60,091 nt of DNA, taken from assembly GCF_003946725.1 (NCBI RefSeq), contig NZ_RHOY01000019.1:1-60091 (forward strand), in the 5' to 3' direction. Below the pieces are notes generated by a model that was not told the DNA's origin, made no database searches, and worked only from the letters and a program-made list of their open reading frames with translations. Position 1 is the stretch's first letter, and the number at the start of each line of letters is the position of its first letter. Positions 40,832-49,653 of this stretch are shown here, piece after piece. A program made the translations under genes and the position numbers. The DNA comes from Agrilactobacillus yilanensis (GTDB lineage: Bacteria > Bacillota > Bacilli > Lactobacillales > Lactobacillaceae).

Positions 40832-43150
40832 ATGGACGAAAATAATCAAGCGCAACAAGTTAAGGAACAACGCCATTTGAATGAAGTGGTGGCTCAGCTG
40901 GATCAGCGGTATCAAACGTTGGATCAAAAAATCAAGCAAACACAAGCCGAAGAACAAGCCATTAACAAGACATTCTTTGATGATGTGAAGCTGAGCTATG
41001 GCAGTGACACGACAAATTTGGAAACAGCACTGTCCATCCGGCAACAACAGCAGCTACTATTAGAACGTAATAACAGCTGGCAGTCCGCCGATCAAGAGCA
41101 GCAGACCGTGGCTCGATTACAAAAGAATCCGTACTTTGCTCGAGTGGATTTTCATGAGCACGGTGAACCTAAAAAAGAAAAAATTTATATTGGTCTCAGT
41201 TCATTTTCTGATGAACAAGGCAAGTTTTTAATTTATGATTGGCGGGCACCGATTTCTTCAATTTATTATGAAGGTAAATTAGGGGCCGTCACTTATAAAA
41301 CCCCAGATGGTGTCCAATCAGTGGACTTATCTTTAAAACGACAATTTTTGATTAAAGATGACGTGATCCAGTCGATGTTTGACACGACAGAAACCATTGG
41401 GGATCAGATGCTCTTAGAAGTGTTGGGTGAAAAATCAACACCGCAAATGAAGAGTATCGTCACCACCATTCAAAAAGAGCAAAATCAACTAATTCGGGAT
41501 ACGGATTCAGAATTGCTTTTTGTTCAAGGGGCAGCAGGTTCGGGAAAAACTTCGGCGGTTTTACAGCGAATTGCCTTTTTACTGTATCAATACAGAGGTA
41601 GTTTAAATGCCAGTCAAGTGATCATGTTTTCACCCAATCAGTTGTTTAACGATTATGTTGAAAACGTATTGCCGGAATTAGGGGAACAGAATATGGTTCA
41701 GTTAACCTATAGTCAATTTGCGGGCCGGCGGGTACCTAAACTAACCGTTCAAAGCTTAAGCGAGCAGTTTGAAAGTGAGACGACCCCGGATCAAAAAAAT
41801 AGTCAGCGGCTTAAAGCAAGCTTGGCCTTTTTTAAAGCTTTAGAAACGTATGGCCATCATCTAGAAAAGGCGGATATGCGTTTTAAAGATATTAAATTCC
41901 GGGATGAAGTTTACTACTCTAAGGCTAAAATTAAAGCGATTTATTATAGTTTTAATGATAACTATCATTTGGGCAATCGCTTAGATGCCACGAAAGAAAA
42001 ATTGTTGCGGTCGTTGAATCATCGGGTGACCCAAGAAGCTAAAGCAGATTGGGTCCAAGAACTGGTGGAAAATTTGTCCAAGGATGAATTACAACAGATG
42101 TATAGCAGCGCCGACCAAGAATTTGACTCCAGTGAAGATGAATATAAATTTTTAGCAAAACAGATTGTGATGCAGCAATTAGAAAAAGTGCATCATCGAA
42201 TTATTAAAAATCAATTTTTAAATATCCGGGGCCAATATATTAATTTTTTGCGACAAGTCCCTAAACTTTTGAATTTAGCAGACTATGACTTAACTGAGAA
42301 TCAATGGTCTGAACAAATTGAACAAGTTAAAGCAGATCTGCGGGCTGAAAAAATTAGTGTGGCTGATATTAGTGCTTATCTTTATTTATATGATTTGATG
42401 ACTGGCAAACATGGCGATCGGGATATTCATTTTGTTTTCATTGATGAAATTCAAGATTACACGCCGTTTCAATTGGCATATTTAAAGTTCAATTTTCCAA
42501 AAGCACGGTTTACGATGCTGGGGGATTTGAATCAAGCGATTTTTACCAATTCTGCCAATCAAGATTTATTAGCACAGACGAATCGCTTATTTGCCAAAGA
42601 AAAGACAAAAGTTGTCCAATTGACCCACTCTTATCGGTCTACGGCCCAAATTACAGATTTTACAAAGGCGATTTTAAAAAATGGCCAAAAGATTGAAGCC
42701 TTTGACCGGCAAGGCCCTAAACCGAATATTGCTATTGAAAATAGTGCGGACACCTTGCAGCAGCGGGTAATTGGTCAGTTGGAAAAAAATAACCGTAATC
42801 AATTGAGTACGGCGATTATTACGAAAACATTGGCCCAAAGTAAGGCACTACAGGCGGCTTTAAAAGCAGACGGCTGCGAGGTGACGTTGATTCGTTCAGA
42901 AAATCAGCGGTTGGCAGCGGGGGATATTGTGATCCCGGCCTATTTAGCGAAGGGTTTGGAATTTGATGCGGTTATTGCCTACGATTTGTCTGCGGTTAAT
43001 TATCCAGATGAAGACGAGCGGCAATTGATTTATACGATTGCGTCTAGAGCCATGCATACGTTGACTATTGTGGCACAAAAAGAATTAACGCCATTATTAA
43101 CGGCCGTCACGCCAACGTTGTATCGCACGGAAAATGTGACCCGCCAATAG
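40832..43150 (+). CDS. helD: HelD-like UvrD/Rep superfamily ATPase
   Basis: 772 residues. The N-terminal coiled coil (about 1-100) and FYIGLSSF-type block IYIGLSSFSDEQGKFLIYDWRAPISSIYYE are typical of HelD, the RNA polymerase recycling factor, rather than DNA-repair helicases. Walker A is GAAGSGKT (233-240); Walker B region FIDEIQDYTPFQL; later SYRST and AKGLEFDAVIAYD motifs. HelD removes stalled RNA polymerase from DNA using ATP. AGGAG precedes the ATG. The 3' end overlaps the convergent SGNH hydrolase gene by 54 bp. Confidence 0.88.
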   Translation: MDENNQAQQVKEQRHLNEVVAQLDQRYQTLDQKIKQTQAEEQAINKTFFDDVKLSYGSDTTNLETALSIRQQQQLLLERNNSWQSADQEQQTVARLQKNPYFARVDFHEHGEPKKEKIYIGLSSFSDEQGKFLIYDWRAPISSIYYEGKLGAVTYKTPDGVQSVDLSLKRQFLIKDDVIQSMFDTTETIGDQMLLEVLGEKSTPQMKSIVTTIQKEQNQLIRDTDSELLFVQGAAGSGKTSAVLQRIAFLLYQYRGSLNASQVIMFSPNQLFNDYVENVLPELGEQNMVQLTYSQFAGRRVPKLTVQSLSEQFESETTPDQKNSQRLKASLAFFKALETYGHHLEKADMRFKDIKFRDEVYYSKAKIKAIYYSFNDNYHLGNRLDATKEKLLRSLNHRVTQEAKADWVQELVENLSKDELQQMYSSADQEFDSSEDEYKFLAKQIVMQQLEKVHHRIIKNQFLNIRGQYINFLRQVPKLLNLADYDLTENQWSEQIEQVKADLRAEKISVADISAYLYLYDLMTGKHGDRDIHFVFIDEIQDYTPFQLAYLKFNFPKARFTMLGDLNQAIFTNSANQDLLAQTNRLFAKEKTKVVQLTHSYRSTAQITDFTKAILKNGQKIEAFDRQGPKPNIAIENSADTLQQRVIGQLEKNNRNQLSTAIITKTLAQSKALQAALKADGCEVTLIRSENQRLAAGDIVIPAYLAKGLEFDAVIAYDLSAVNYPDEDERQLIYTIASRAMHTLTIVAQKELTPLLTAVTPTLYRTENVTRQ

Positions 43151-43666
43151 ATCATAAGCAACTTCTGTAAAGTGAATCCCGTCTGGCTGTAATAACAGTT
43201 GGTCGGGATTTTTTTCGGCCAGCATGATATCTAATAGCGCAACACAGGGGAGGTTGTTTTGCTTGGCCACGAGTTCGGCACTGGTGACATAATTTTGGAT
43301 TAATGCTAAATTACGTTCACCTAGGCGCCGACTGTCTGAATAAGGCGGTGTGACTAAAATAACTTTAGATGCGCCGATTTGGTCGATGAGTGCTTGTAGT
43401 TGATTTTGATAGATGGTTTCGGTGATGTAGTTTGTGGTGGAGATGTCATTGGCACCAAAAAATAAGATCACTAAGTCCGGTTCTTCAGCAACCACGAGAT
43501 TATTCACCCACCCTAGGGCATCGGTAGTCGTTGCGCCAGGGACTGAGGCGTTGACGATTGTGTCGTTTGGACAAAGCTGTTGCATTTTTGTTTTAAAAAT
43601 ACTTGAAGTAAAGCCGTTATGATAACCAGCAAAGATTGAGTCACCGAATAAAATAATTTTTGCCAT
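43097..43666 (-). CDS. SGNH/GDSL-family hydrolase
   Basis: 189 residues. Block I ILFGDSIFAGYHNG (nucleophile Ser), block III GANDIST, block V PDGIHFTEVAYDLLA (Asp-x-x-His) define the SGNH fold. No signal peptide, so it is a cytosolic esterase/lipase or acyl thioesterase of unknown substrate. GGAG lies upstream of ATG. Its 3' end overlaps helD by 54 bp. Confidence 0.88.
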   Translation of the reverse strand: MAKIILFGDSIFAGYHNGFTSSIFKTKMQQLCPNDTIVNASVPGATTTDALGWVNNLVVAEEPDLVILFFGANDISTTNYITETIYQNQLQALIDQIGASKVILVTPPYSDSRRLGERNLALIQNYVTSAELVAKQNNLPCVALLDIMLAEKNPDQLLLQPDGIHFTEVAYDLLAGHIFRAIQRWRDGR

Positions 43667-43739
43667 TGCAAATTTTTGCTCCTTACGTCATTATATGGGA
43701 TATATAATATAATTTATTTTGATGAAAAAGGATGTCGTT

Positions 43740-44252
43740 ATGGATAATAAAAGTAAGTTAATCACGTGTAGACAGACTTTAGTGGTTTCTAACCATCGCG
43801 TTTTCCCACAAGATTTGAATAACTACGGTTTTATGTTTGGGGGCCGATTGTTAGCAATTTTAGATGATGTTGCTTCTATTTCAGTTTCTCGTTTTACCCG
43901 ACGACAAACCGTGACTGCGTCCATTGATCAGTGCAATTTTTTGCGATCTTTCCAAAAGGATAATTCGGTTTGTATGGAGACTTACGTTTCTGGCGTGGGT
44001 AGCCGCTCCATCGAGGTTTTTGCCAAAGTAATTGGAGAATCGTTGTTTTCTGATGAACGCTACATTGGCGCCACCGCGTTTATGACCTTTGTTTTACGGG
44101 ATAGCGCGCCGGTGATTAATCAATTAGTGCCAGAAAGTGATGAAGAAAAAGCTGTTGTGGCCGGTTATGCGGCCCGCAAAGCAAATCGACACGTAGAATT
44201 GATTGCAAATCAAGAGTTAATGAAACAGCTCAACACGAACTTTCCATGGTAG
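43740..44252 (+). CDS. Acyl-CoA thioesterase, hotdog fold
   Basis: 170 residues. FPQDLNNYGFMFGGRLLAILDDVASISVSRFTRRQTVTASIDQCNFLRSFQKDNSVCMETYVSGVGSRSIEVFAKV is the YciA/BFIT-type hotdog pattern with the (N)xxGxxFGG(x)L helix. It hydrolyses acyl-CoA thioesters. ATG 43740 has AAGGA 7 nt upstream, better than TTG 43719 or ATG 43722. It is followed 30 nt later by coaA, so the pair may form a CoA-related operon. Confidence 0.85.
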   Translation: MDNKSKLITCRQTLVVSNHRVFPQDLNNYGFMFGGRLLAILDDVASISVSRFTRRQTVTASIDQCNFLRSFQKDNSVCMETYVSGVGSRSIEVFAKVIGESLFSDERYIGATAFMTFVLRDSAPVINQLVPESDEEKAVVAGYAARKANRHVELIANQELMKQLNTNFPW

Positions 44253-44282
44253 TGTTGAATCTAATGAGTGAGGCAGGACAAG

Positions 44283-45209
44283 ATGGATTCGAACGAAACG
44301 TATGATGTTTTTGACAGAAAAGATTGGCAACGGTTTCATGGTCGTCTAGGTACAAATCATATTACCCAACAAGAATTAGCCCAAGTAAAGGCGTTAAATG
44401 ATAATGTCTCTTTAGAAGACGTGCAGGTAATTTATGCGCCGTTGAGACATTTGATTCATATTTATTTAAATCAATATCAACAGCAGCGCACAGCAGTATC
44501 TGATTTTTTGAACCATCCAAGACGGCATGTGCCGTTTGTGATTGGCATTGCTGGTAGTGTGGCTGTGGGGAAAAGTACGACTGCTAGATTATTAAAATTA
44601 TTGCTTTCTCGATCTTATCCCAATTATAAAGTACAGCAGATTACAACGGATGGTTTTTTGTATCCTAACGCAGAGCTTACTCGGCGGGGGATTTTAGATC
44701 GTAAAGGCTTTCCGGAATCTTATGATATGGAAGCTTTAATTAACTTTATGAATGCGGTGAAGTCGGATAAACCCCAAGTACTGGCACCAAAATATTCGCA
44801 CCAAGTCTATGATATCATTCCTGATCAATATGATGTGGTAGATCGGCCGGATATTTTGATTGTGGAAGGGATTAATGTGTTACAATTGCCTTCTAACGCA
44901 CCGATTTATGTCAGTGACTTCTTTGATTTTTCGATTTATGTTGATGCGGATCCTAAGTTGGTGGAACAATGGTATTTGGAACGGTTTGGCGTATTGTTGG
45001 ATACGGCTTTTACGGATCCGGATAATTATTATTATCAATATGCCATTGGGGATCGTAAAGCTGCTTTTGACATGGCTAAAAAAGTTTGGCGGGATGTGAA
45101 TCTGAAGAATTTACGGGCTTATATTTTACCGACGCGTTCTCGAGCAGATTTGATTTTGCATAAATCGGCACATCATTTGATTGATCAAGTTTATTTACGT
45201 AAGTTCTAA
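44283..45209 (+). CDS. coaA: Pantothenate kinase type I
   Basis: 308 residues. P-loop GSVAVGKST; TTDGFLYPNAELTRRGILDRKGFPESYD; PKYSHQVYDIIPDQYDVVDRPDILIVEGINVLQ are the CoaA signatures. It phosphorylates pantothenate, the first and controlling step to CoA. ATG 44283 is preferred, GAGGCAGGA being upstream; the GTG at 44268 lies in that site. Confidence 0.95.
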   Translation: MDSNETYDVFDRKDWQRFHGRLGTNHITQQELAQVKALNDNVSLEDVQVIYAPLRHLIHIYLNQYQQQRTAVSDFLNHPRRHVPFVIGIAGSVAVGKSTTARLLKLLLSRSYPNYKVQQITTDGFLYPNAELTRRGILDRKGFPESYDMEALINFMNAVKSDKPQVLAPKYSHQVYDIIPDQYDVVDRPDILIVEGINVLQLPSNAPIYVSDFFDFSIYVDADPKLVEQWYLERFGVLLDTAFTDPDNYYYQYAIGDRKAAFDMAKKVWRDVNLKNLRAYILPTRSRADLILHKSAHHLIDQVYLRKF

Positions 45210-45237
45210 ATTAGTTATGAGAATTTGTTCGTTTCTA

Positions 45238-45266
45238 TTGATTTTTTGGTGAGATATCTATATGAT
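45238..45266 (+). promoter_or_regulatory. Predicted guaA promoter
   Basis: TTGATT (45238-45243), 17-nt spacer, TATGAT (45261-45266). Only about 50 nt remain to the start, so no purine riboswitch fits. Confidence 0.6.
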
Positions 45267-45315
45267 AATTTGGAGTGTTCCTTTTTAGTTAATTAAAGAC
45301 ATAGGGGTGTTGAGT

Positions 45316-46872
45316 TTGGCTTCTACCGATATGAAGAATATCGATAAGATTATTGTGTTAGACTATGGCAGTCAATACAATCAATTAATTACACGTCGAA
45401 TTCGTGAATTTGGCGTCTATTCAGAATTATTGCCGCATACAATTTCAGCTGAAGAAGTTAAAGAAATGGCACCAAAAGGGATTATTTTCTCTGGCGGCCC
45501 AAATAGTGTTTATGACGATGGGGCTTTTGGCATTGATGAAGGTATCTTTGAATTAGGGATTCCGATTTTGGGGATTTGCTACGGGATGCAGTTAATGTGC
45601 TATAAGTTACCAGGTGGTAAAGTAGCGTTTGCGGATAACCGTGAATATGGTAAGGCAGATATTGATGTTAAAAATCCAGAATCTGTTTTATTTAAGGGCT
45701 TGCCAACAAAACAAACGGTTTGGATGAGTCATGGGGACTTGGTACAACAAGCACCCGATGGTTTTGAAGTGGTGGCCACATCACCAAACTGTCCAGTGGC
45801 TTCTATTGCTGATGACAGCCGGAAGTTTTATGGTATTCAATTCCATGCGGAAGTTCAAAATACGGAATATGGTCATGAAATTTTAAAACACTTTACGTTT
45901 GATGTTTGTCAAGCAGAAGCAAATTGGTCTATGGCTGACTTTATCCAACAGCAAATTGCGGTTATCCGTGAAAAAGTTGGAGATAAGAAGGTCTTATTAG
46001 GTCTGTCCGGTGGGGTGGATTCTAGTGTGGTTGGCGTCTTGTTGCACGAAGCAATTGGCGATCAATTGACCAGTATTTTTGTGGATCATGGTTTGTTACG
46101 TAAAGGCGAAGCAGATCAAGTTATGGCAAGTTTAGCAGGTAAATTTGGGTTAAATATTATTAAAGTAGATGCTCAAGAACGTTTCTTGTCTAAATTAGCA
46201 GGTGTCAGTGATCCAGAACAAAAACGCAAGATTATCGGTAACGAATTCATTCGCGTTTTTGATGATGAATCTGCGAAGTTAGATGGGATTGAATTCTTGG
46301 CTCAAGGCACGCTTTATACGGACGTGATTGAATCTGGGACAGATACAGCCCAAACGATTAAATCCCATCATAATGTGGGCGGTTTGCCAGAAGATGTTCA
46401 ATTCCAATTAATCGAACCTTTACGGACTTTGTTTAAAGATGAAGTGCGGGAATTAGGTGAGAAGTTGGGGATGCCCCATGAACTCGTTTGGCGGCAACCT
46501 TTCCCAGGTCCTGGTTTAGGGATTCGGGTAATTGGTGAAATTACTGAAGAAAAACTACAAATTGTCCGGGATAGCGATTTGATTTTACGTGAAGAAATTG
46601 CGAATGCCGGTTTAGAACAAGAAGTTTGGCAATATTTTACAGTCTTACCTGGCATTCGTTCTGTAGGGGTTATGGGTGATGGCCGGACGTATGATTATAC
46701 GGTAGGTATTCGGGCTGTGACTTCCATTGATGGTATGACGGCGGACTTTGCCCAATTACCTTGGGCTGTTTTGCAAAAAATTTCAGTTCGAATTGTAAAT
46801 GAAGTGGCCCACGTTAACCGTATCGTGTATGATATCACGAGCAAGCCACCTTCAACTATTGAGTGGGAATAG
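45316..46872 (+). CDS. guaA: GMP synthase (glutamine-hydrolysing)
   Basis: 518 residues, normal length. Glutamine amidotransferase domain with [10 protein letters not shown] (nucleophile Cys) and [11 protein letters not shown] (His); ATP pyrophosphatase domain with [16 protein letters not shown] (PP-loop); C-terminal dimerisation region [16 protein letters not shown] to the invariant end KPPSTIEWE. It makes GMP from XMP, Gln and ATP. TTG 45316 has AGGGG 8 nt upstream. The gene is intact although an integrative element starts just after its stop codon. Confidence 0.97.
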   Translation: MASTDMKNIDKIIVLDYGSQYNQLITRRIREFGVYSELLPHTISAEEVKEMAPKGIIFSGGPNSVYDDGAFGIDEGIFELGIPILGICYGMQLMCYKLPGGKVAFADNREYGKADIDVKNPESVLFKGLPTKQTVWMSHGDLVQQAPDGFEVVATSPNCPVASIADDSRKFYGIQFHAEVQNTEYGHEILKHFTFDVCQAEANWSMADFIQQQIAVIREKVGDKKVLLGLSGGVDSSVVGVLLHEAIGDQLTSIFVDHGLLRKGEADQVMASLAGKFGLNIIKVDAQERFLSKLAGVSDPEQKRKIIGNEFIRVFDDESAKLDGIEFLAQGTLYTDVIESGTDTAQTIKSHHNVGGLPEDVQFQLIEPLRTLFKDEVRELGEKLGMPHELVWRQPFPGPGLGIRVIGEITEEKLQIVRDSDLILREEIANAGLEQEVWQYFTVLPGIRSVGVMGDGRTYDYTVGIRAVTSIDGMTADFAQLPWAVLQKISVRIVNEVAHVNRIVYDITSKPPSTIEWE

Positions 46873-46875
46873 TAG
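46850..46875 (+). other. Probable attachment site (attL) of an integrative element in guaA 3' end
   Basis: The end of guaA (CCACCTTCAACTATTGAGTGG then GAATAG) is a well-known integration target for islands carrying a tyrosine integrase. The integrase stop lies only 24 nt away. A second copy of GAGTGGGAATAG, the expected right att site, was not seen in the rest of the window, so the element continues beyond it. Confidence 0.7.
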
Positions 46876-46895
46876 AAGCTAAGATATAAATACCG

Positions 46896-48131
46896 TTATA
46901 CCGGCGTTTCTTGACTCTTTTCTTCTGTATTTCCCGTTGCTGGCACCGAAATGGCACCAGTAATGTGTTTCTTGCCCGTAAACTGATTACGAGTGGGGAC
47001 AACGACTGAATGATCCGCCGGAGTGAAATCAACTAGACCATTAAGGTGTTGTGCTGTCTCAAAGTTACTATTTGGATATAGATGTCCATAAGTTCCTAAA
47101 GTTGTTTGAATGTCTTCATGTCCCAAACGTTCCTTAATAATTAATGGGTTTTCCCCAATACTAATTAACAAGGAAGCATGAGAATGTCGAAGCGCGTGGA
47201 CACGAATTCGATGAACATTCGCGGCCTTAGAATAGACGTTGATTACTTGAGACAGTGATCCGCGAGTAGTTGGCACACCATTGTATGAAAGCACAAAATC
47301 TGTTTTAACTTCAGACGCTTGAATCTCTTTCCACTCGGAGAGATATTCAAGTGTCTTTTTGTCTAACGGAACTGTCCGAACACTGGCGCGAGTTTTGGGT
47401 GAAGTAAATTCATAGTTAAACGCATTTAAATAATAAAGTGTTTTGTTGATCCGTATCGTACCGGCTTTAAAATCAACGTCTTCCCACTGAAGAGCGGTTG
47501 CTTCACCGATGCGGGCACCGGTCATAAATAGAAGCCAAATTGTGGTGAAATTGAAACGCTGATAGTAGTCATTAAGATCCATTAAGGAAATAACTTTCTC
47601 AAACTCGGCTTTAGTCCAGAAATCGACTTTCTTCTTTTCCTTCTTTAAATTGCCAACAATTTTTGTTGGATTCTCTTCACAGAATCCTAGTACAATTGCA
47701 CGATCAAAAACCAAAGATAACAAGCATTGAACTAGGCGGGTGTATGAATTACTTACTTGACTCTTCATCATGATTTGCCATTTCTGTATGTCCACCGGCG
47801 TAATTTTGTTAATGAAATACTTGTTAAATCCTTTGAATTGCTTTCGAAAGACGCTAACGCGACTGTCAAAAGTAGCCTTTTTGACATGACCTTCATACCA
47901 AGGAATAAAGAATTGCTGGCAGAAGTCACCAAAGGTAATCTGATCTGTTGAACCTTCTTTAACCCCATTCGCCATTAAATCACGATAAGCAGTCTTTGCT
48001 TCACGCATTGTTTTAAATCCGCTACGGCGTTTTTGGACACGTTTACCAGTTCGTTCATCCACACCAATGTTGGCACGGAAATAATAGGTGCCGTCTTTTG
48101 CTTTTTTTATTACTTCGGTTGTCTTTGTCAT
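46896..48131 (-). CDS. int: Tyrosine recombinase/integrase
   Basis: 411 residues. N-terminal arm-binding domain (KAKDGTYYFRANIGVDERTGKRVQKRRSGFKTMREA), SAM-like core-binding domain, and catalytic domain with TGARIGEATALQW (Arg), HALRHSHASLL (His-x-x-Arg), LGHEDIQTTLGTYGHL (His and nucleophile Tyr). It resembles integrases of Tn916/ICE-type and phage elements. It reads toward guaA and ends 24 nt from it, so it is expected to recombine at the guaA 3' end. Its ATG overlaps the stop of the DUF3173 gene. Confidence 0.93.
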   Translation of the reverse strand: MTKTTEVIKKAKDGTYYFRANIGVDERTGKRVQKRRSGFKTMREAKTAYRDLMANGVKEGSTDQITFGDFCQQFFIPWYEGHVKKATFDSRVSVFRKQFKGFNKYFINKITPVDIQKWQIMMKSQVSNSYTRLVQCLLSLVFDRAIVLGFCEENPTKIVGNLKKEKKKVDFWTKAEFEKVISLMDLNDYYQRFNFTTIWLLFMTGARIGEATALQWEDVDFKAGTIRINKTLYYLNAFNYEFTSPKTRASVRTVPLDKKTLEYLSEWKEIQASEVKTDFVLSYNGVPTTRGSLSQVINVYSKAANVHRIRVHALRHSHASLLISIGENPLIIKERLGHEDIQTTLGTYGHLYPNSNFETAQHLNGLVDFTPADHSVVVPTRNQFTGKKHITGAISVPATGNTEEKSQETPV

Positions 48132-48379
48132 TATGATTGCTCCTCTGACGCAGATGCACCGATTTTAGCTAACTCTGAAAGAGTTCGCGCATTGAGCGTA
48201 AGACCTAATACTTCTTCAACCGCAGTTACTGGAACGCGGCCTAGCTTTGGTGACTCGTAATATGGACAGCCTTTCTGGACCATTAACAGCTTTGCACGTC
48301 TGATAATGTCTTTAGAAGCCCAAGGTCCATATCCTAAAGCCACAAGTTCATGTTTAGTCATAGTGACAACGTGAACCAT
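48131..48379 (-). CDS. DUF3173 protein, likely excisionase/ICE accessory DNA-binding protein
   Basis: 82 residues from ATG 48379, which has AAAGGAGG 6 nt upstream. MTKHELVALGYGPWASKDIIRRAKLLMVQKGCPYYESPKLGRVPVTAVEEVLGL is the DUF3173 pattern found beside integrases of streptococcal and lactobacillar integrative elements. It probably binds DNA and helps excision. The stop is shared with the integrase start, so the two are co-translated. Confidence 0.8.
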   Translation of the reverse strand: MVHVVTMTKHELVALGYGPWASKDIIRRAKLLMVQKGCPYYESPKLGRVPVTAVEEVLGLTLNARTLSELAKIGASASEEQS

Positions 48380-48753
48380 AATTAGCCTCCTTTCGCTGGA
48401 AGCTAGACCGTATATCTTAGCTTCCATATTAACAGGATTGGGGAATAAGTGCAGCTCAATTGTGTCGGAAAACTTGCTACCCAGTTCCGTCACTAACGGA
48501 CATAGGAATTTCACCTCTCCTGCTTACGTGGGAGCCTCGCGGAAGTATCATTATTGACTTAACTTGTACGATCATCAGTTAAAAATCGTAATCAAAGTGT
48601 GGGAGGCGCTCGCACTTCTGGTCATGGCGTCCGCAGATCAACAGTTCAAGTAAAGTCAGAAAGTCAGGGTAGCAATATTCAGTTTTCAAAGGACTCACAG
48701 GTGTTATTGCCTGCTCACTATATACATACAGATAAAAATAGAAAATGAAACCC

Positions 48754-48781
48754 AAAAAGCAAACTAATCGAAAAAAGATTA
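48754..48781 (-). repeat. Cargo-flanking terminator-like repeat, left copy
   Basis: AAAAAGCAAACTAATCG then AAAAAAGATTAG: arms CTAATC/GATTAG, and on the minus strand followed by GCTTTTT. It is nearly identical to 56656-56682 (one substitution, one indel). The pair brackets the ars-cad genes. Confidence 0.65.
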
Positions 48782-48794
48782 GCTGAAATAATGC

Positions 48795-48848
48795 TTGACG
48801 TTTACATAGATATAGGTCTATATTGTAGATATAGATACGTGTCTATAT
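48795..48848 (+). promoter_or_regulatory. ars promoter with two ArsR-type operators
   Basis: TTGACG (48795-48800), 18-nt spacer, TATATT (48819-48824). Palindrome 1: ATATAG-GT-CTATAT (48810-48823), over the -10. Palindrome 2: ATATAGA-TACGTG-TCTATAT (48829-48848), just downstream. Such sites are bound by ArsR dimers and released by arsenite. Confidence 0.8.
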
Positions 48849-48867
48849 TTGTGAGGGGAGAACGTCA

Positions 48868-49227
48868 ATGGATTATCAAAATTATGTGCTAATGCTAAAA
48901 GCAATGGCTGACCCTAATCGTCTCAAAATCATTGATTTACTTTCCTGCGGTTCGCTTTGTGCCTGTGATATTTTAGAACATTTTGATTTTTCACAACCAA
49001 CGTTATCGCACCACATGAAAGTTTTACAAAATGCTGGGATCGTCACGGCACGTAAAGAGGGTAAGTGGCAGCATTATACATTGCAGGCTGAATTTACGGC
49101 TAAATTTAGGCAAGGGACTGAACTACTTTTAGCCAGCAATGAAGAATGCGTTTGTCATGGTGACGATTGCATAGATCAGCAGACAAGTCATTCCAGAAAG
49201 GTTGTTATCACTAATGAAAAAAGTTGA
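48868..49227 (+). CDS. arsR: Arsenite-responsive repressor ArsR
   Basis: 119 residues, winged helix of the ArsR/SmtB family (ADPNRLKIIDLL...QPTLSHHMKVLQNAGIV). The arsenite ligands of the family appear as CGSLCACD (Cys 27, 31, 33) at the alpha-3 helix; a second Cys group ECVCHGDDC lies near the C-terminus. GAGGGGAG precedes the ATG. It heads the arsenic operon and should repress it through the palindromes upstream. Confidence 0.93.
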   Translation: MDYQNYVLMLKAMADPNRLKIIDLLSCGSLCACDILEHFDFSQPTLSHHMKVLQNAGIVTARKEGKWQHYTLQAEFTAKFRQGTELLLASNEECVCHGDDCIDQQTSHSRKVVITNEKS

Positions 49228-49573
49228 ATTATTTGAACCAGCGATGTGCTGTTCTACCGGCGTTTGTGGGCCAGCGGTCAATGAAGATCTATTAATGATC
49301 ACTTCAGCGTTTGACGCGTTACAAGGTGTTTCCAGCGTTGAAGCCGACCGGTATAATCTTAGCAATAATCCAGATGTCTTTAGTCAGCGGGCCGATATTC
49401 TAGCTGCAATCAAGGATGATGCCGATGCAACATTGCCGATCACTGTTGTCGACGGCAAAATTGTTAAAACCGGCGCTTACCCAACAATTGATGAGTTATC
49501 GGAATATACTGGTTTAGTTTTCGTGCCGGCTGATCAATCAAGCGGCTGTTGTGGTGGAAGTGGCTGCTGCTAA
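49214..49573 (+). CDS. arsD: Arsenic metallochaperone ArsD
   Basis: 119 residues. KVELFEPAMCCSTGVCGPAVN carries Cys 12, 13 and 18, the As(III) site of ArsD. The C-terminus has two vicinal pairs in SGCCGGSGCC. LPITVVDGKIVKTGAYPTIDEL is the thioredoxin-like end. ArsD hands arsenite to ArsA. The ATG overlaps the end of arsR by 14 nt. Confidence 0.95.
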   Translation: MKKVELFEPAMCCSTGVCGPAVNEDLLMITSAFDALQGVSSVEADRYNLSNNPDVFSQRADILAAIKDDADATLPITVVDGKIVKTGAYPTIDELSEYTGLVFVPADQSSGCCGGSGCC

Positions 49574-49622
49574 TTTTTTGGTTGAAGCAAGAAATGACAC
49601 AGCCGTTTCTTTTAAATTATAT

Positions 49623-49638
49623 ATAGATGATTATCTAT
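49623..49638 (+). promoter_or_regulatory. Internal ArsR-like palindrome before arsA
   Basis: ATAGAT-GATT-ATCTAT, perfect arms, resembling the operators at 48810-48848, located directly before the AGGAGA ribosome site of arsA. Confidence 0.5.
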
Positions 49639-49653
49639 GTTAGGAGAATATAT

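Larger units (their letters stand above)
48380..48867. other. Non-coding stretch between DUF3173 and arsR
   Basis: About 490 nt without a convincing gene. It contains TCAGGGTAGCAATA (48664-48677), also present between arsA and arsB at 51419-51432, the left copy of the cargo-flanking repeat (48754-48781) and the ars promoter. Confidence 0.5.

Noticed and set aside
45210-45306. Guanine riboswitch before guaA
   Set aside because: Only about 40 nt lie between the predicted start of transcription and the ribosome site, too short for an aptamer.
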